A stretch of 64,000 bases of DNA from Candidatus Chloroploca mongolica (lineage in GTDB: Bacteria > Chloroflexota > Chloroflexia > Chloroflexales > Chloroflexaceae): contig NZ_SIJK02000008.1 of assembly GCF_004762035.2 (NCBI RefSeq), positions 23,764 through 87,763 on the forward strand, written 5' to 3'. Position numbers and translations under genes: made by a program. The notes beneath the pieces are model-generated. The model had not been told where the DNA came from and did no database searches. It worked only from the letters and a program-made list of their open reading frames with translations. Position 1 is the stretch's first letter. Each line of letters opens with the position of its first letter. Shown in pieces: positions 44,267 to 53,704 of the stretch.

Positions 44267-47200
44267 AAGGCACCGCTGCCCCTGTGATCCAGACCCGATG
44301 GAACCGCACGCCCACGGTGCGCTGATCGCTCTGGCGGGGATCTTCGGCGGCAGGTACCCATCCGGGGCTATTGAGGTGCAACAGCAGGGTGCCACCTGGT
44401 GCGGGCGGGAGTTGCGTTGGATCAAGCTGAATTGTCACGGTGCCGGGGCGGTCTTCCACCGTATAACAGCCTAGCTCAACCGGCTCGCCAGTTGTCACCG
44501 GCCACGGCGCACCTTCGGGCACGGCGCTCAGGCAGACTTCGGCTGGCCCAAGGTGCGCCGGGCGTGAGCCGGCGCTCAGGTCGAGCGTAAGCGCGCCAGG
44601 TGAACCAGCACCGCTCCACGGTATGCGCAGTGTGGCCTTGCCATTCGTCCAGACAAATGCGGTGCCGTCACGATCACGCTCAGGGCGGTAGAAGCCGACG
44701 ACCTGGGCACTGAAGGCATCGGGCGCAAGGGGCGGCGGTTGCACGCCGAGCACGCCTGGGGCGGCTGGAACGAGCCGGTAGATGTTGAAGGGTAGTTGCA
44801 ATGACGAGACGTTGCGTGGTTTCTGGTCACTGAGTTGCTCGAATTCGGGGAGATCGAGGCTGAAACCGCCTGCCGGCTCGAGCGCAAACCCCGGCAACAC
44901 AAAGCTCCCTCCCGAGGCGCTGAGCAACAGATAGACCTCGCGTCCCTGGTCGCGTAGGCGCTGCGCCGCTGCGGCGAGATCTTCCGCATAATTGCCGGGC
45001 TGACTGCTCTTGACGGCAAAGGCGTCGATCCCGTAGATAAAGCGCAATGGCGTTGCGACCATATCAGGAATATCGCGTGACTCGGCGTGGATCGGGGCAC
45101 CCCCGCGCATCAGCAGTACGTCGCGCCCAGGGGTAAACTGGCTGGCCGCGACTTCGAGCTGGGCAATTGCCCCGCGATACTCCACATGGGCGAAGATCGG
45201 GCGATTTGTCCAGGCCAAGAAGAAGAGCAGCAAACCCGCCAACCCTCCGGCAAAGGCGGCAGTCAGCCTGCGCGTTCGCGTACGTCTTCCCAGACTCGCC
45301 AGGGCCACCAGCGCATACGCGATGCTCAGGCTAAAGGCCGGGTAGGCAATCGGCACAAAACGACGCAAAATATAGATGTAATGCTGATCTGATGTGCCAT
45401 ACGTCTGTCGTATAAAAAAGAAGGTGCCAATGAACGCCACGGTGAGCCAGAGCCACGAGGCGGCATTGAGGTCACGTCGCCACCAGAGCGCGTAACCGAC
45501 TACGCCGAGCAAGACGCCGAGCGGCGACAGATACCAACCCATGCGTACCATGTTGGCAAGCGGGATCGTATATTTATCCTTGAGGGGCACTGGCGCAGAG
45601 GTAAGCGTCGCCGGATCGACGAGCCTCTGTTCAAGCCAGTTCATCTCCGCATACTCGTTGTACCAGTACGAGACCGGCAGGCGGATCGGTGCGCCAACAT
45701 AGCCCTGTAGCCGGAGCCAGTTGATCGTCTGGTTGCTAAAGGGGCCGGCCCACGGCCCACGTTCCGCCATCAGGCGCTCGCGGGTGGCCGCAGTTGCGTC
45801 AAGCTTCGGCGTCACAATCCACCACTGAGGATGCGGCTCCATCACCACCCCGGCCAGCGTGCGCGCCTCGTTATGGGTCAAGCGACCAGCGCGTATATCT
45901 TCGGCAACCAGTTCGGGGTCGCGGGTCAGTGGATCGTTCCAGCCACCATTGGTGTTGAAGAGCAGATCGGCGGTGATGATCTGCGGGCGGATCAGGTATC
46001 CATAGGCGCCCAGCAGCAAGATGCCGATCATCACGCCTTGCAAGAGCCATTCGCGGCGTCTGGTCAGCCAGGTCTCAAGGCGATGCAGTGGCGCTGGATA
46101 GAGGCGCAAGGCAACTAGGAGTGCAGCGCCAGCCAGGGCGAGGCCGAGTTCGATCCAGATGCGCCCCGGACGGGCGAGCGCACTGCTGGTAAGAAACGTC
46201 TCGCGCACTGGTTCGCTCAGGAAGGGCAGGCTAAACAGGGCGATCAGGGCCGAATCTTGGAATCGGTCGTGTCCGGTGTCAAAGAAATAGGCCCGGGCGA
46301 TCAGGCCGATATGCAATCCGGCGTGCAGCAACATCAGCCCCAGCCCAACCGCCAGCGCCGTTTGCGCCCGCGTCCAGCGTCGGCTCAGCCAACAGTAGAG
46401 CAGATAGAGTACAACTGGCCCCAGCAGAAAGAAGTCAATGCGGGTCAACGCAACCTGGCCGATCGCGAGGCCGGCGAGCAACCCGTAGAAGACCGGGGTT
46501 GGTTCATGCCTGGCGCGCAACTCGTCCACGGGAACCGCCCTAGCCGTCTGCATGGCAGCAAAGAAATAGAGCCCGGCCCAGATCAAGAGTTGCGCACTTG
46601 TTTCGGCGGTCGAATACCGCGCAAACCAGACCTGTACTCCGTTCAGGGCAAGCAACGCCATCGCCAGCAGCCCAACCCAGAAGCCTGCTAGATGCCGCCC
46701 CAGCATGCCGACGCTCCAGACGGCCAGCAGACCGAGCAACCCTGGGGCGAACATGCCCAGGTACGGCCCACCGATGCTGGCGAGCAGGGCGATCCATGCA
46801 GGTAAAAGGTGCAATCCCTGCGGCACCACGCGGCCCTCTTCGAGCTCGCCTTCGTAGATAAAGAAGCCAGCCGCCCGCAGGCGCGAGGCAATGAAGCGTT
46901 CGCGGGGCTGACTGATCATATAGTTGGTAATGGCCTGCCGCGCCGGGCCGGCCAGAGTCTCGTCGGGACTGGCCGCATCCTGGCCCCACCCGGCGACAAC
47001 CGCATCGTCCTGTACCAGCGTGCCGGTGCGCGCAATTGCCAGCCCTGTCGTCGCATAAACCCCGGCGTCGCGCACACCAACCACGGTCTCGAAGGGGCGT
47101 ACGACGGTTGCCAGCGTCACCAGCAACACCGCGCCATAGGCAAGCCCCTCGTACAACTGCCGCCTGCGCTCGTCACGCGACGCACGTTGCCGTCGCAGGG

Positions 47201-47465
47201 GTTCGCGGCCCCGTCGCACCCGCACACCCCACAGAACCACAAGCACCCCGACGACCAGGCTCACCCCGAGTTGCAGCCAAAGCGAAAAGATGCCAAGCGA
47301 GGCGAGCACAAGCGCCAGCCAGCCATGCCAGAGCGCCCCAACCAGAATACGCTCGAAATGGCGCTTCAGCGGATCAGCCGGACTCGCCGCAAGAAAACTA
47401 ACCGCCCACCCTGGCAGGTAGAGCAGTGGGAGCAATAAAAGACCAGCCAAAAAGATCAGATCCAA
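44265..47465 (-). CDS. large integral membrane GT-C-type glycosyltransferase
   Basis: 1066 residues starting at a TTG (47465) with GGGAG seven bases upstream, 4 bp after the previous gene's stop, so translation is coupled. About 12-14 transmembrane segments in the N-terminal 750 residues. An early acidic motif in the first loop, VVGVRDAGVYATTGLAI, corresponds to the catalytic Asp of the PMT/GT39-GT83-type GT-C fold, and VQVWFARYSTAETSAQLLIWAG is typical of such enzymes. The C-terminal 250 residues form an extracytoplasmic beta-rich domain. Probably transfers a sugar from a polyprenyl-phosphate donor outside the membrane. Co-transcribed with the GT87-like gene upstream. Confidence 0.8.
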   Translation of the reverse strand: MDLIFLAGLLLLPLLYLPGWAVSFLAASPADPLKRHFERILVGALWHGWLALVLASLGIFSLWLQLGVSLVVGVLVVLWGVRVRRGREPLRRQRASRDERRRQLYEGLAYGAVLLVTLATVVRPFETVVGVRDAGVYATTGLAIARTGTLVQDDAVVAGWGQDAASPDETLAGPARQAITNYMISQPRERFIASRLRAAGFFIYEGELEEGRVVPQGLHLLPAWIALLASIGGPYLGMFAPGLLGLLAVWSVGMLGRHLAGFWVGLLAMALLALNGVQVWFARYSTAETSAQLLIWAGLYFFAAMQTARAVPVDELRARHEPTPVFYGLLAGLAIGQVALTRIDFFLLGPVVLYLLYCWLSRRWTRAQTALAVGLGLMLLHAGLHIGLIARAYFFDTGHDRFQDSALIALFSLPFLSEPVRETFLTSSALARPGRIWIELGLALAGAALLVALRLYPAPLHRLETWLTRRREWLLQGVMIGILLLGAYGYLIRPQIITADLLFNTNGGWNDPLTRDPELVAEDIRAGRLTHNEARTLAGVVMEPHPQWWIVTPKLDATAATRERLMAERGPWAGPFSNQTINWLRLQGYVGAPIRLPVSYWYNEYAEMNWLEQRLVDPATLTSAPVPLKDKYTIPLANMVRMGWYLSPLGVLLGVVGYALWWRRDLNAASWLWLTVAFIGTFFFIRQTYGTSDQHYIYILRRFVPIAYPAFSLSIAYALVALASLGRRTRTRRLTAAFAGGLAGLLLFFLAWTNRPIFAHVEYRGAIAQLEVAASQFTPGRDVLLMRGGAPIHAESRDIPDMVATPLRFIYGIDAFAVKSSQPGNYAEDLAAAAQRLRDQGREVYLLLSASGGSFVLPGFALEPAGGFSLDLPEFEQLSDQKPRNVSSLQLPFNIYRLVPAAPGVLGVQPPPLAPDAFSAQVVGFYRPERDRDGTAFVWTNGKATLRIPWSGAGSPGALTLDLSAGSRPAHLGPAEVCLSAVPEGAPWPVTTGEPVELGCYTVEDRPGTVTIQLDPTQLPPAPGGTLLLHLNSPGWVPAAEDPRQSDQRTVGVRFHRVWITGAAVP

Positions 47466-47468
47466 TCA

Positions 47469-49460
47469 CTATCTCCCATGCGTATGGAACTGTGCCCCCA
47501 CATCTGAAGATGCAAGCTCTGCCATTGTCTCGACAACAGCCCAGAGCAACAACAGATAGGCCACGAGCACAATCCATGGTGGCAAGCCAAGCAGCACGTC
47601 GAGTGGGCGTAGTAACTGGAGCAAGCCCACCGAACCGAGGGCGAGCCAGCCCGCCCGTGAGGTGCCGTTCAGGATGACCAGCGCGGTCGGCACCGCGAGA
47701 AAAATCAGATGATGATACCAGACAAGCCCGGGAGCGATAGTCATCACCAGTACCCCCAGAGCAAGCAGCAAGGTTGGTTCAGCACGGCGACGCATCACGA
47801 TGAAAACGAGCCAGGCCCCAATCAAGGCTATCGCCACGATCCGGCCAACCCAGCCAGCCCCGGGGAAGACCCGATCCGCAAAGGCCCCCAGCGCATAGTT
47901 GTACGGATTAGCATCGGCACCACCCAGCAACATTGGCGCAATGGTCGCAAAATCAACCCAGAGGTGCGCCGGAAACCAGATGAGCGCAAGCAGGCCCAGC
48001 CCCACGGCACCCACAGCAACGCGCACCAGACGCCCGACGTCACCGCGTACCAAGGGCACCGCCAGGAGCAACGCGGGCGACAGCTTCAGCACAATCGCCA
48101 GTGCCAGACCCAGGTCGCCGACCCATGCCCACTGCGGATAGCGATAACCAAGCAGAAAGAGCGCAATGCCAAGCAACACAACCGCATTGACCTGCCCGAC
48201 GCTCAGCGTCTCCCAGAGTGAACCAGAGACCGCCCAGAGCGCAACAAAGCTCGCCCCGATCCACGCCGCCCGCTCTGGTTGGCCAAAGGTCCGCCAGAGC
48301 GCCAGCAGCGCGGCTAGGGCTGCCACCAGGCTCAATGTTCGCCAGAGCAGATCGTAGGTTGGGGGTGGCAAGAGCGCAAAGGGGAGAAAGACCGGCAGCG
48401 AGGCCGGCGGATAGATATATGAGACACCGATAACGAACGGTTCGTAGGGATTGCCGCCCGCAAGGGCATCACGGGTTGCCGACAGGTAGATGCCCAGGTC
48501 TGACGTGAACTCTGGATTCACAGTCGTGACGGTCCAGATCACGATGGGCAGCATCACCAGCACGATGAGTACACCGGCAACGATGGGAAAGACCCGCTGT
48601 GCAGCCGCGTCCCCGCTGAACGTCGGTCGCTTGACCTTCTCACTAAAGCGGTAGCCTGGCTCACCAGCGTGCCATGAGCGTGCCGGCTGGCGTATCGTGC
48701 TCGTGCGCGGCTTGCGCTGCCCCAGCAGGCGCTCGTCGGCAAACAGCATTTGCCCAAGGAGCCCAGTCAGGCTCAAGAGCGCAACACCCATCACGGTGAC
48801 GGTGGCTACTGGTGCGAGGGGCGTGATCAGCCACCCGCCACTGGCGTGCCACAAGAGCAGTGCGCATGTGCCGAGTGTTGCCGCGAGCGCAGCAGGAAGC
48901 GAGTTGACCAACATCCGCCCAGCGAAAAAAAGGCCCAGCGTTGACGCAAGGGCCGCTAGCCAGATCACCAGAACAGGCGACGTCCCCCCATCAAGACGCA
49001 CATCCGCGAACACAAGGCCAAGCTCACGCGGATCGCTAGCCGGTGAAAAAGGCGGTGTGCTCAGCCCCAATGCGATCGGTTCACGGGGCTCGGGGCCTAG
49101 CAAGAGATGGTACGTGCGCAACGCGGGGCCAACCGTAAATGCGGTAACCGGCGTCGTCGCAAGTTGTACGGGCACAAAGCGCTCGGGGAACCCAGACGAA
49201 AGCTGCATCCGAAGATGCACCTGCCCCCCAGGATTGGGGAGGATCAGGTTTAGGGTGCTCTTTGTCCAGCGAAAACGTTCTTCGCGATCGGTAAACTGCT
49301 CAACGCTATGCAGACCCATCGTCTCAGGCAAAGCCTCGCTAGGGACATGAAGCGCACGTGGCTCGCGATACACCAAACCACACCAGAGCGTTGTCAAGAC
49401 AAGGGCAACGAACAGCGCAACACCCGTCGTGCGCCAGGAAGTGAATGATTCGGCTTGCAT
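47469..49460 (-). CDS. GT87-like (DUF2029) membrane mannosyltransferase
   Basis: 663 residues from ATG 49460. Around eleven transmembrane segments; a 200-residue extracytoplasmic insert follows the first. The second half matches the DUF2029/GT87 group: TVNPEFTSDLGIYLSATRDALAGGNPYEPF (first-loop Asp), YPPASLPVFLPFALLPPPTYDLLWR, VLKLSPALLLAVPLVRG (the family 'K-x-x-P-x-L' block), NPYNYALGAF and PGLVWYHHLIFLAVPTAL. Members use polyprenyl-phosphate-mannose to glycosylate lipoglycans. It is followed directly by the 1066-residue GT-C gene. An extended -10 box sits six bases before the ATG. Confidence 0.82.
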   Translation of the reverse strand: MQAESFTSWRTTGVALFVALVLTTLWCGLVYREPRALHVPSEALPETMGLHSVEQFTDREERFRWTKSTLNLILPNPGGQVHLRMQLSSGFPERFVPVQLATTPVTAFTVGPALRTYHLLLGPEPREPIALGLSTPPFSPASDPRELGLVFADVRLDGGTSPVLVIWLAALASTLGLFFAGRMLVNSLPAALAATLGTCALLLWHASGGWLITPLAPVATVTVMGVALLSLTGLLGQMLFADERLLGQRKPRTSTIRQPARSWHAGEPGYRFSEKVKRPTFSGDAAAQRVFPIVAGVLIVLVMLPIVIWTVTTVNPEFTSDLGIYLSATRDALAGGNPYEPFVIGVSYIYPPASLPVFLPFALLPPPTYDLLWRTLSLVAALAALLALWRTFGQPERAAWIGASFVALWAVSGSLWETLSVGQVNAVVLLGIALFLLGYRYPQWAWVGDLGLALAIVLKLSPALLLAVPLVRGDVGRLVRVAVGAVGLGLLALIWFPAHLWVDFATIAPMLLGGADANPYNYALGAFADRVFPGAGWVGRIVAIALIGAWLVFIVMRRRAEPTLLLALGVLVMTIAPGLVWYHHLIFLAVPTALVILNGTSRAGWLALGSVGLLQLLRPLDVLLGLPPWIVLVAYLLLLWAVVETMAELASSDVGAQFHTHGR

Positions 49461-49466
49461 CTCCCC

Positions 49467-49475
49467 ATTATACCA
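49467..49475 (-). promoter_or_regulatory. extended -10 promoter, possible leaderless start
   Basis: TGGTATAAT on the minus strand, then GGGGAG and the ATG of the GT87-like gene. A start site 7 nt after the -10 would fall on the A of the ATG. Confidence 0.55.
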
Positions 49476-49503
49476 AATCAGACGCCGGGCCTTTTGGCGC
49501 TGC

Positions 49504-51288
49504 TTAAGGTTGCACCGGCACAAACGCCACCGCATCAGCCCACATCCCGCGGCGACTATCGCCCGCCAGGTTGCTCGAACTCACCAGTGCTGTTGCCGGG
49601 TCAAATTCGTAGATCCCCAGATCGGCCCACCAGTTGCGTTCAACCTCAGCATCAATGACGGCCACGCTCTCGCCGTCACGGTGGCGGATCAAATAACGGG
49701 CCTCACGGGTCTCATCAAGGCCATTCAGCGCATACGGGATGTACGCCATCACATGGTATCGCCCCGCCGCAGGTAGTTCTGGTTCCCAGATCACCACCTC
49801 GGCCTGGCGAAGACTCGCCGGTTGCCAGGGCCTGGTACTGCTTCCGGCGAAATTTGTTGCGATGAATGACGATCCACCTTCATAGCCGATTTCATGGCTC
49901 TGCCAATCTGCGGTGGTTGCAAAGCCAGGGCTTGCATTGTGGACAATGACAACGCCTGGGGGCGGGGCTTCACATGGCGAGGGCATATCGGCCCAGAGCC
50001 AGACACTCGTCTGACCTGCAGGACTCGTTACCCAGGGACTTTCACCACTCCCGCACCAGCCATAGGGGTCAACGTCACGCCCGAGGTACTGCACTTGTAG
50101 GTGGAGATGCGCCCCAATTGAACAACCGGTATCGCCCGCAATCCCAAGCACCTCGCCCTGCGTGACCACTTGCCCCGCGGTGACGTTGAGGCTGTCCAGG
50201 TGCCAGTAGAGCGTCCGATAGCCATTGCCGTGGTCAAGAATGACCGCTCGGGCTGCGGTTGCACAACCATCATCAGAGTTACCGGCAAAGGTGACCAGGC
50301 CATCCGCAGCGGCAAGGATGCGATCAGGCGGGGCCATCGCATAATCCCATCCCGTATGCCCGTCGTAGGCAAAGGCGCGATCGGTCTCTTCACGCCCCCA
50401 GAAGGTGTGAAGGGAACCATTGGTACGCAGGAAAGGAGCGTCGTGATCGAAAAACGAGGTTACGCGGAAATTGCGTTCCATCGGACGATTCAGGAAGGGC
50501 TCGGCCAAGGGCGGCCAATCGCTCGGTGGTTCACGCGGGTCACTAAAGAGTCGCGTATAGCTGGCGATGAATTGATCAATGCGAATGCTAAGCATGTCTG
50601 GGGTTGTCGTTGGTGCCAGCATTCGGGCAAGCACATACCGATTGAATGCAATCTCGCCACTGACTTCCTGCCGGCTTCCATCGGCAAAGACCAGTGGAGG
50701 TGGCGGATTGTCGCCGCGCAGCGCATATTCGCGTACAGCGGCCCGCACCTCGCGAGCTGCACGGCGCAGTTGCCCATACACCCCCTGGTTTGCACCACGG
50801 TAGCCCATTGCGGCGGCGAATTGATCAGGCCCAGCCGATGGGTTGCGCACTAACCCGCTCTGCATATCCATTAGCGCAAGCAGCAGCTGTGGATTGATGC
50901 TATAGAGCGTCGTGAGGCTATAGAGCACATCAGTGAAGGAGTGAGAGCGATTGCCGATCTGAAAACGCATGTCGCGCACCGGGCTGCCATACGTTTCCAG
51001 CAAAGCCTGGATCTCGGCCCCGTTGAAATTGTGGGCATAGCTGAGCCGCCGCGGATCAAAGAGCGGATCGCGAGGTTCGGGTGTTGCGGTAGGGAGAGCG
51101 GTTGGCTCAGGCGCACTGGTCGCAACCGACTGCTCAGGCCTGGTGGAAGTTGGGGTTGCCACAACGGTAGATGTGGGTGGCACCTCAACCACCGGGGTGG
51201 CGGCAGGCGGCGGGGGTGCCGCACAGGCAACCACAAGGATCAGCGTCATCACGAGCGCAGGTATGGCGCGAAATGGCAACTTCATCAT
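49504..51288 (-). CDS. M23-family peptidase lipoprotein
   Basis: 594 residues. Lipoprotein signal with lipobox VVACA (Cys22), followed by a Pro/Thr-rich linker to about residue 75. Helical domain of lytic-transglycosylase-like or substrate-recognition type (YSINPQLLLALMDMQSGLV). M23 (LytM) domain: HTGWDYAMAPPDRILAAADG (His and Asp ligands), DHGNGYRTLYWHLDSL and GAHLHLQVQY (HxH). C-terminal golvesin/CBD-like beta domain (YHVMAYIPYALNGLDETREARYLI, NLAGDSRRGMWADAVAFVP). Likely trims peptidoglycan cross-links outside the membrane. The metal and catalytic His residues are all present, so it should be active. Confidence 0.88.
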   Translation of the reverse strand: MMKLPFRAIPALVMTLILVVACAAPPPPAATPVVEVPPTSTVVATPTSTRPEQSVATSAPEPTALPTATPEPRDPLFDPRRLSYAHNFNGAEIQALLETYGSPVRDMRFQIGNRSHSFTDVLYSLTTLYSINPQLLLALMDMQSGLVRNPSAGPDQFAAAMGYRGANQGVYGQLRRAAREVRAAVREYALRGDNPPPPLVFADGSRQEVSGEIAFNRYVLARMLAPTTTPDMLSIRIDQFIASYTRLFSDPREPPSDWPPLAEPFLNRPMERNFRVTSFFDHDAPFLRTNGSLHTFWGREETDRAFAYDGHTGWDYAMAPPDRILAAADGLVTFAGNSDDGCATAARAVILDHGNGYRTLYWHLDSLNVTAGQVVTQGEVLGIAGDTGCSIGAHLHLQVQYLGRDVDPYGWCGSGESPWVTSPAGQTSVWLWADMPSPCEAPPPGVVIVHNASPGFATTADWQSHEIGYEGGSSFIATNFAGSSTRPWQPASLRQAEVVIWEPELPAAGRYHVMAYIPYALNGLDETREARYLIRHRDGESVAVIDAEVERNWWADLGIYEFDPATALVSSSNLAGDSRRGMWADAVAFVPVQP

Positions 51289-51363
51289 GCCATCAGCATA
51301 GCTGAAACACGGCTGTTGGTCAAATGTTCAGGGTTGTCGCCATCCAATCCGCATGTGTCATTA

Positions 51364-51394
51364 CGAAAACGACCAGCTTCGCTGGTCGTTTTCG
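51364..51394 (-). terminator. hairpin terminator of pspC-like gene
   Basis: CGAAAACGACCAGC-TTC-GCTGGTCGTTTTCG, perfect 14-bp stem, 14 bp past the stop; CCAGC family. The minus-strand 3' side carries GTTTTCG. Confidence 0.7.
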
Positions 51395-51407
51395 TCAAAT
51401 GAAATTC

Positions 51408-51695
51408 CTAACGCTGAAATGCGCTGCGGATCTGGTTGACCAGGTTCTCGACAAAGATCCGCATTTCATCGGCAGCCTCTTGCACCGTCGTCCGGCCTTC
51501 CGTCAGGCTATCTTCGTTGGGCACAATTAGCCAGAGCACAAGATAGAGGACGCCACCGATACCATTGATAAACGCCAGGACAAGGAAGGCCAGCCGGACA
51601 AACATCGGGTCGATATTGAAAAAAGCTCCCAGGCCGCCGGCAACGCCCGCCACCACACGCTCATTGCGGCTTCGCGTAATGCGTCGAATATCCAT
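51408..51695 (-). CDS. PspC-domain membrane protein
   Basis: 95 residues from ATG 51695 (AGGAG eight bases upstream; a GTG at 51704 is too close to it). PspC pattern: ITRSRNERVVAGVAGGLGAFFNIDPMFVRLAFLVLAF, then GIGGVLYLVLWLIVPNED, one or two membrane segments, and a 30-residue cytoplasmic helix (EAADEMRIFVENLVNQIRSAF). PspC proteins take part in membrane-stress responses. Single gene, no PspA nearby. Confidence 0.9.
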   Translation of the reverse strand: MDIRRITRSRNERVVAGVAGGLGAFFNIDPMFVRLAFLVLAFINGIGGVLYLVLWLIVPNEDSLTEGRTTVQEAADEMRIFVENLVNQIRSAFQR

Positions 51696-51807
51696 TGCGT
51701 TCACTCCTTCTGTAACGTACCGGCAACCCTGCGGCTACCGTTGCTCTCGTTTCTCTCTGCCTGTACGACGCCAGATAGATCGGGATTGTTGCGGAGGTGA
51801 CACACTC

Positions 51808-52710
51808 CTATTTCGTTGCCCACTGGGTCGCTTCGCTGATCGTCTGGAAGTGGATCGCGACGGTATCGCCGATCATCCGGGCATAGCCGCCGGCCATGGC
51901 GACGGCAACCGGGAGGCCAGCGGCGTGACAGTAGTGAAAGACGATGCGGTCGCGTTCGGCCAGGCCATGTTTCGTCAGGGCGAGGCGACCCAGACGATCA
52001 TCAAAGTAGGGGTCGGCCCCGGCCAGGTAGAGCACGAGCTCGGGGCGGGCTGCGGCAAGGGTGTGACGCACACCCTCTTCAAGCGCATCGAGGTAGGCAT
52101 CGTCGCTGGTACCGTCAGGCAAGGCAATATCGAGGTTGCTGGTCGTTTTGTGAAAGGGGAAGTTGGTTGCGCTATGGATCGAGAAGGTAAAGACACGTGC
52201 ATCGTCGGCAAAAATCGCCGCTGTGCCGTCGCCCTGATGCACATCGCAGTCGATCACGGCCACCCGCTGAACCCGCTGCTCGGCTTGCATCACCCGTGCA
52301 GCGACAGCGCTATCGTTAAAGACGCAGTAGCCGGCCCCGTGGTCGGCAAAGGCGTGATGTGTACCACCAGCCAGATTCACCGCCACCCCGTCACGCAAGG
52401 CAGCGCGACACGCTTCAATGGTGGCCCCCACCGAGCGCCGCGAACGTTCGACCATCTGCGGCGACCACGGAAAGCCAATCCGCCGAATCTCCTGGTGACT
52501 CAATGTTCCTGCAATGACGCGGCCAAGGTAAGCCGGGCTATGCACCAGCATCAGTTCGGCATCACTAGCCGCCTCGGGAACCCTCAGCGCTTCAGGCGCA
52601 ACCAGGCCTGCCGCGACGACCTGTTCACGCAAGAGCGCATACTTTGCCATCGGAAACCGATGGCCTACGGGGAGTGGCAGGACAAATGTATCTGAGTAAA
52701 AGATCTGCAA
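51808..52710 (-). CDS. histone deacetylase / acetoin-utilisation (AcuC)-like deacetylase
   Basis: 300 residues beginning at TTG 52710, needed because the conserved GHRFPMAKYALLRE block starts by residue 16. Zn2+-dependent deacetylase: GTHHAFADHGAGYCVFND (catalytic His pair), VAVIDCDVHQGDGTAAIF (Asp and His ligands), FTFSIHSATNFPF, LVLYLAGADPYFDDRLGRLALTKHGLAERD (Asp ligand), AMAGGYARM. Bacterial members deacetylate small amides, polyamines or proteins. It follows the FHA-winged-helix gene after 8 bp, so they are probably co-expressed. Confidence 0.9.
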   Translation of the reverse strand: MQIFYSDTFVLPLPVGHRFPMAKYALLREQVVAAGLVAPEALRVPEAASDAELMLVHSPAYLGRVIAGTLSHQEIRRIGFPWSPQMVERSRRSVGATIEACRAALRDGVAVNLAGGTHHAFADHGAGYCVFNDSAVAARVMQAEQRVQRVAVIDCDVHQGDGTAAIFADDARVFTFSIHSATNFPFHKTTSNLDIALPDGTSDDAYLDALEEGVRHTLAAARPELVLYLAGADPYFDDRLGRLALTKHGLAERDRIVFHYCHAAGLPVAVAMAGGYARMIGDTVAIHFQTISEATQWATK

Positions 52711-52718
52711 GGGAGGCG

Positions 52719-53363
52719 TCAGGATTTCTCAGGCAAATAGACGGTCAAGATATAGCCCATCCCGCGGCGGGTTTGCAATAGTTCATCGGCTTGCCCGACG
52801 CGGCGCAAGGCGGCACGCAGGTTACTTACCGCCCGGTCGAGCGCTTCGGCATCGAGCCCGGGGTCATAGTCGCGCCCCCAGATAGCCTCGGCACACGCCT
52901 CACGGCTCACCAGTTCACCCTGGCTCCGATAGAGGCGGCTCAAGAGTCGCTGCTGATTGGGGGTCAATTCGAGCAGCGCATTGCCCAGGTAAAAGGCCTG
53001 CGTGCGCTCGTCGAGGCGCAAACGGGTATGCGGTACTACGGTAGGATCAGGGTCAAGGAAACGGAGCAAATCGCCCCCCAGCCCAGGGGCAATCGTATCG
53101 TGATTGCTCAAGATATGCGGGCCGTTGATTAATTGCCCATTAACAAAGGTGCCGTTGGCACTCCCCGCGTCGTGCAATAGATACCGCGGCCCTTCGCGCA
53201 CAATGCGGGCGTGCAACCGCGAGACCGTCTGCCGATTGATCACCACATCGCACAGCATCGAGCGCCCGATCGTGTGCTCATCACCACCAAGGAGCAGTTC
53301 GGTCGGCGTCACATCATCACTGAGCGCAATCAGGCGCGCAAGAATGGCATGCTCGTTTTGCAT
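52719..53363 (-). CDS. FHA domain fused to OmpR-type winged-helix DNA-binding domain
   Basis: 214 residues. Residues 20-100 are an FHA phosphothreonine-binding domain: HTIGRSMLCDVVINRQTVSRLHARIV, YLLHDAGSANGTFVNGQLI. Residues 115-210 are a trans_reg_C winged helix: LLELTPNQQRLLSRLYRSQGELVSREACAEAIWG, then ALDRAVSNLRAALRRVGQADELLQTRRGMGYIL. There is no receiver domain, so regulation would run through binding of a phosphorylated partner (Ser/Thr kinase output) instead of a histidine kinase. The deacetylase gene follows. Confidence 0.9.
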   Translation of the reverse strand: MQNEHAILARLIALSDDVTPTELLLGGDEHTIGRSMLCDVVINRQTVSRLHARIVREGPRYLLHDAGSANGTFVNGQLINGPHILSNHDTIAPGLGGDLLRFLDPDPTVVPHTRLRLDERTQAFYLGNALLELTPNQQRLLSRLYRSQGELVSREACAEAIWGRDYDPGLDAEALDRAVSNLRAALRRVGQADELLQTRRGMGYILTVYLPEKS

Positions 53364-53451
53364 AGGTCTATTGTACCGCGAGTCGTGCTTTTGTGGGTAT
53401 GTCGTTGAGCGGCGGACACCCCAGGCCCTTCCTTTTCAAAGAAGGCCGATG

Positions 53452-53540
53452 TTTTGACGCAAAGGCGCAAAGGCGCAAAGGCGCAAAGTTTTTCGCGTAG
53501 GTGCGCTAACCCTTAGTGACTTGGTGTCTTTGCGTCAAAA
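53452..53540. repeat. complete palindromic copy of the GACGCAAAGG repeat, copy 6
   Basis: TTTTGACGCAAAGGCGCAAA with two further GCGCAAAG units, a middle GCGTAGGTGCGCTAACCCTTAG, and closing CTTTGCGTCAAAA: an element of about 85 bp with inverted ends. Lies upstream of the metalloprotease gene. The surrounding 340 bp hold no gene; a small hairpin GACATTGT-TATGTG-ACAATGTC (53634-53655) lies in the probable leader. Confidence 0.85.
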
Positions 53541-53704
53541 AAACCGCCTTCTCTGCAAGGTATTGGTACTAGTCCCATATAGGACTGACAGTCACTATAC
53601 GCCCTTATGCTGGTGTTCTATACTCAAGAGTAGACATTGTTATGTGACAATGTCTCCTTCATGCCCCCCCGCGTTCTTGCACGAGAAGAAGGCCGGAAAA
53701 TCCT

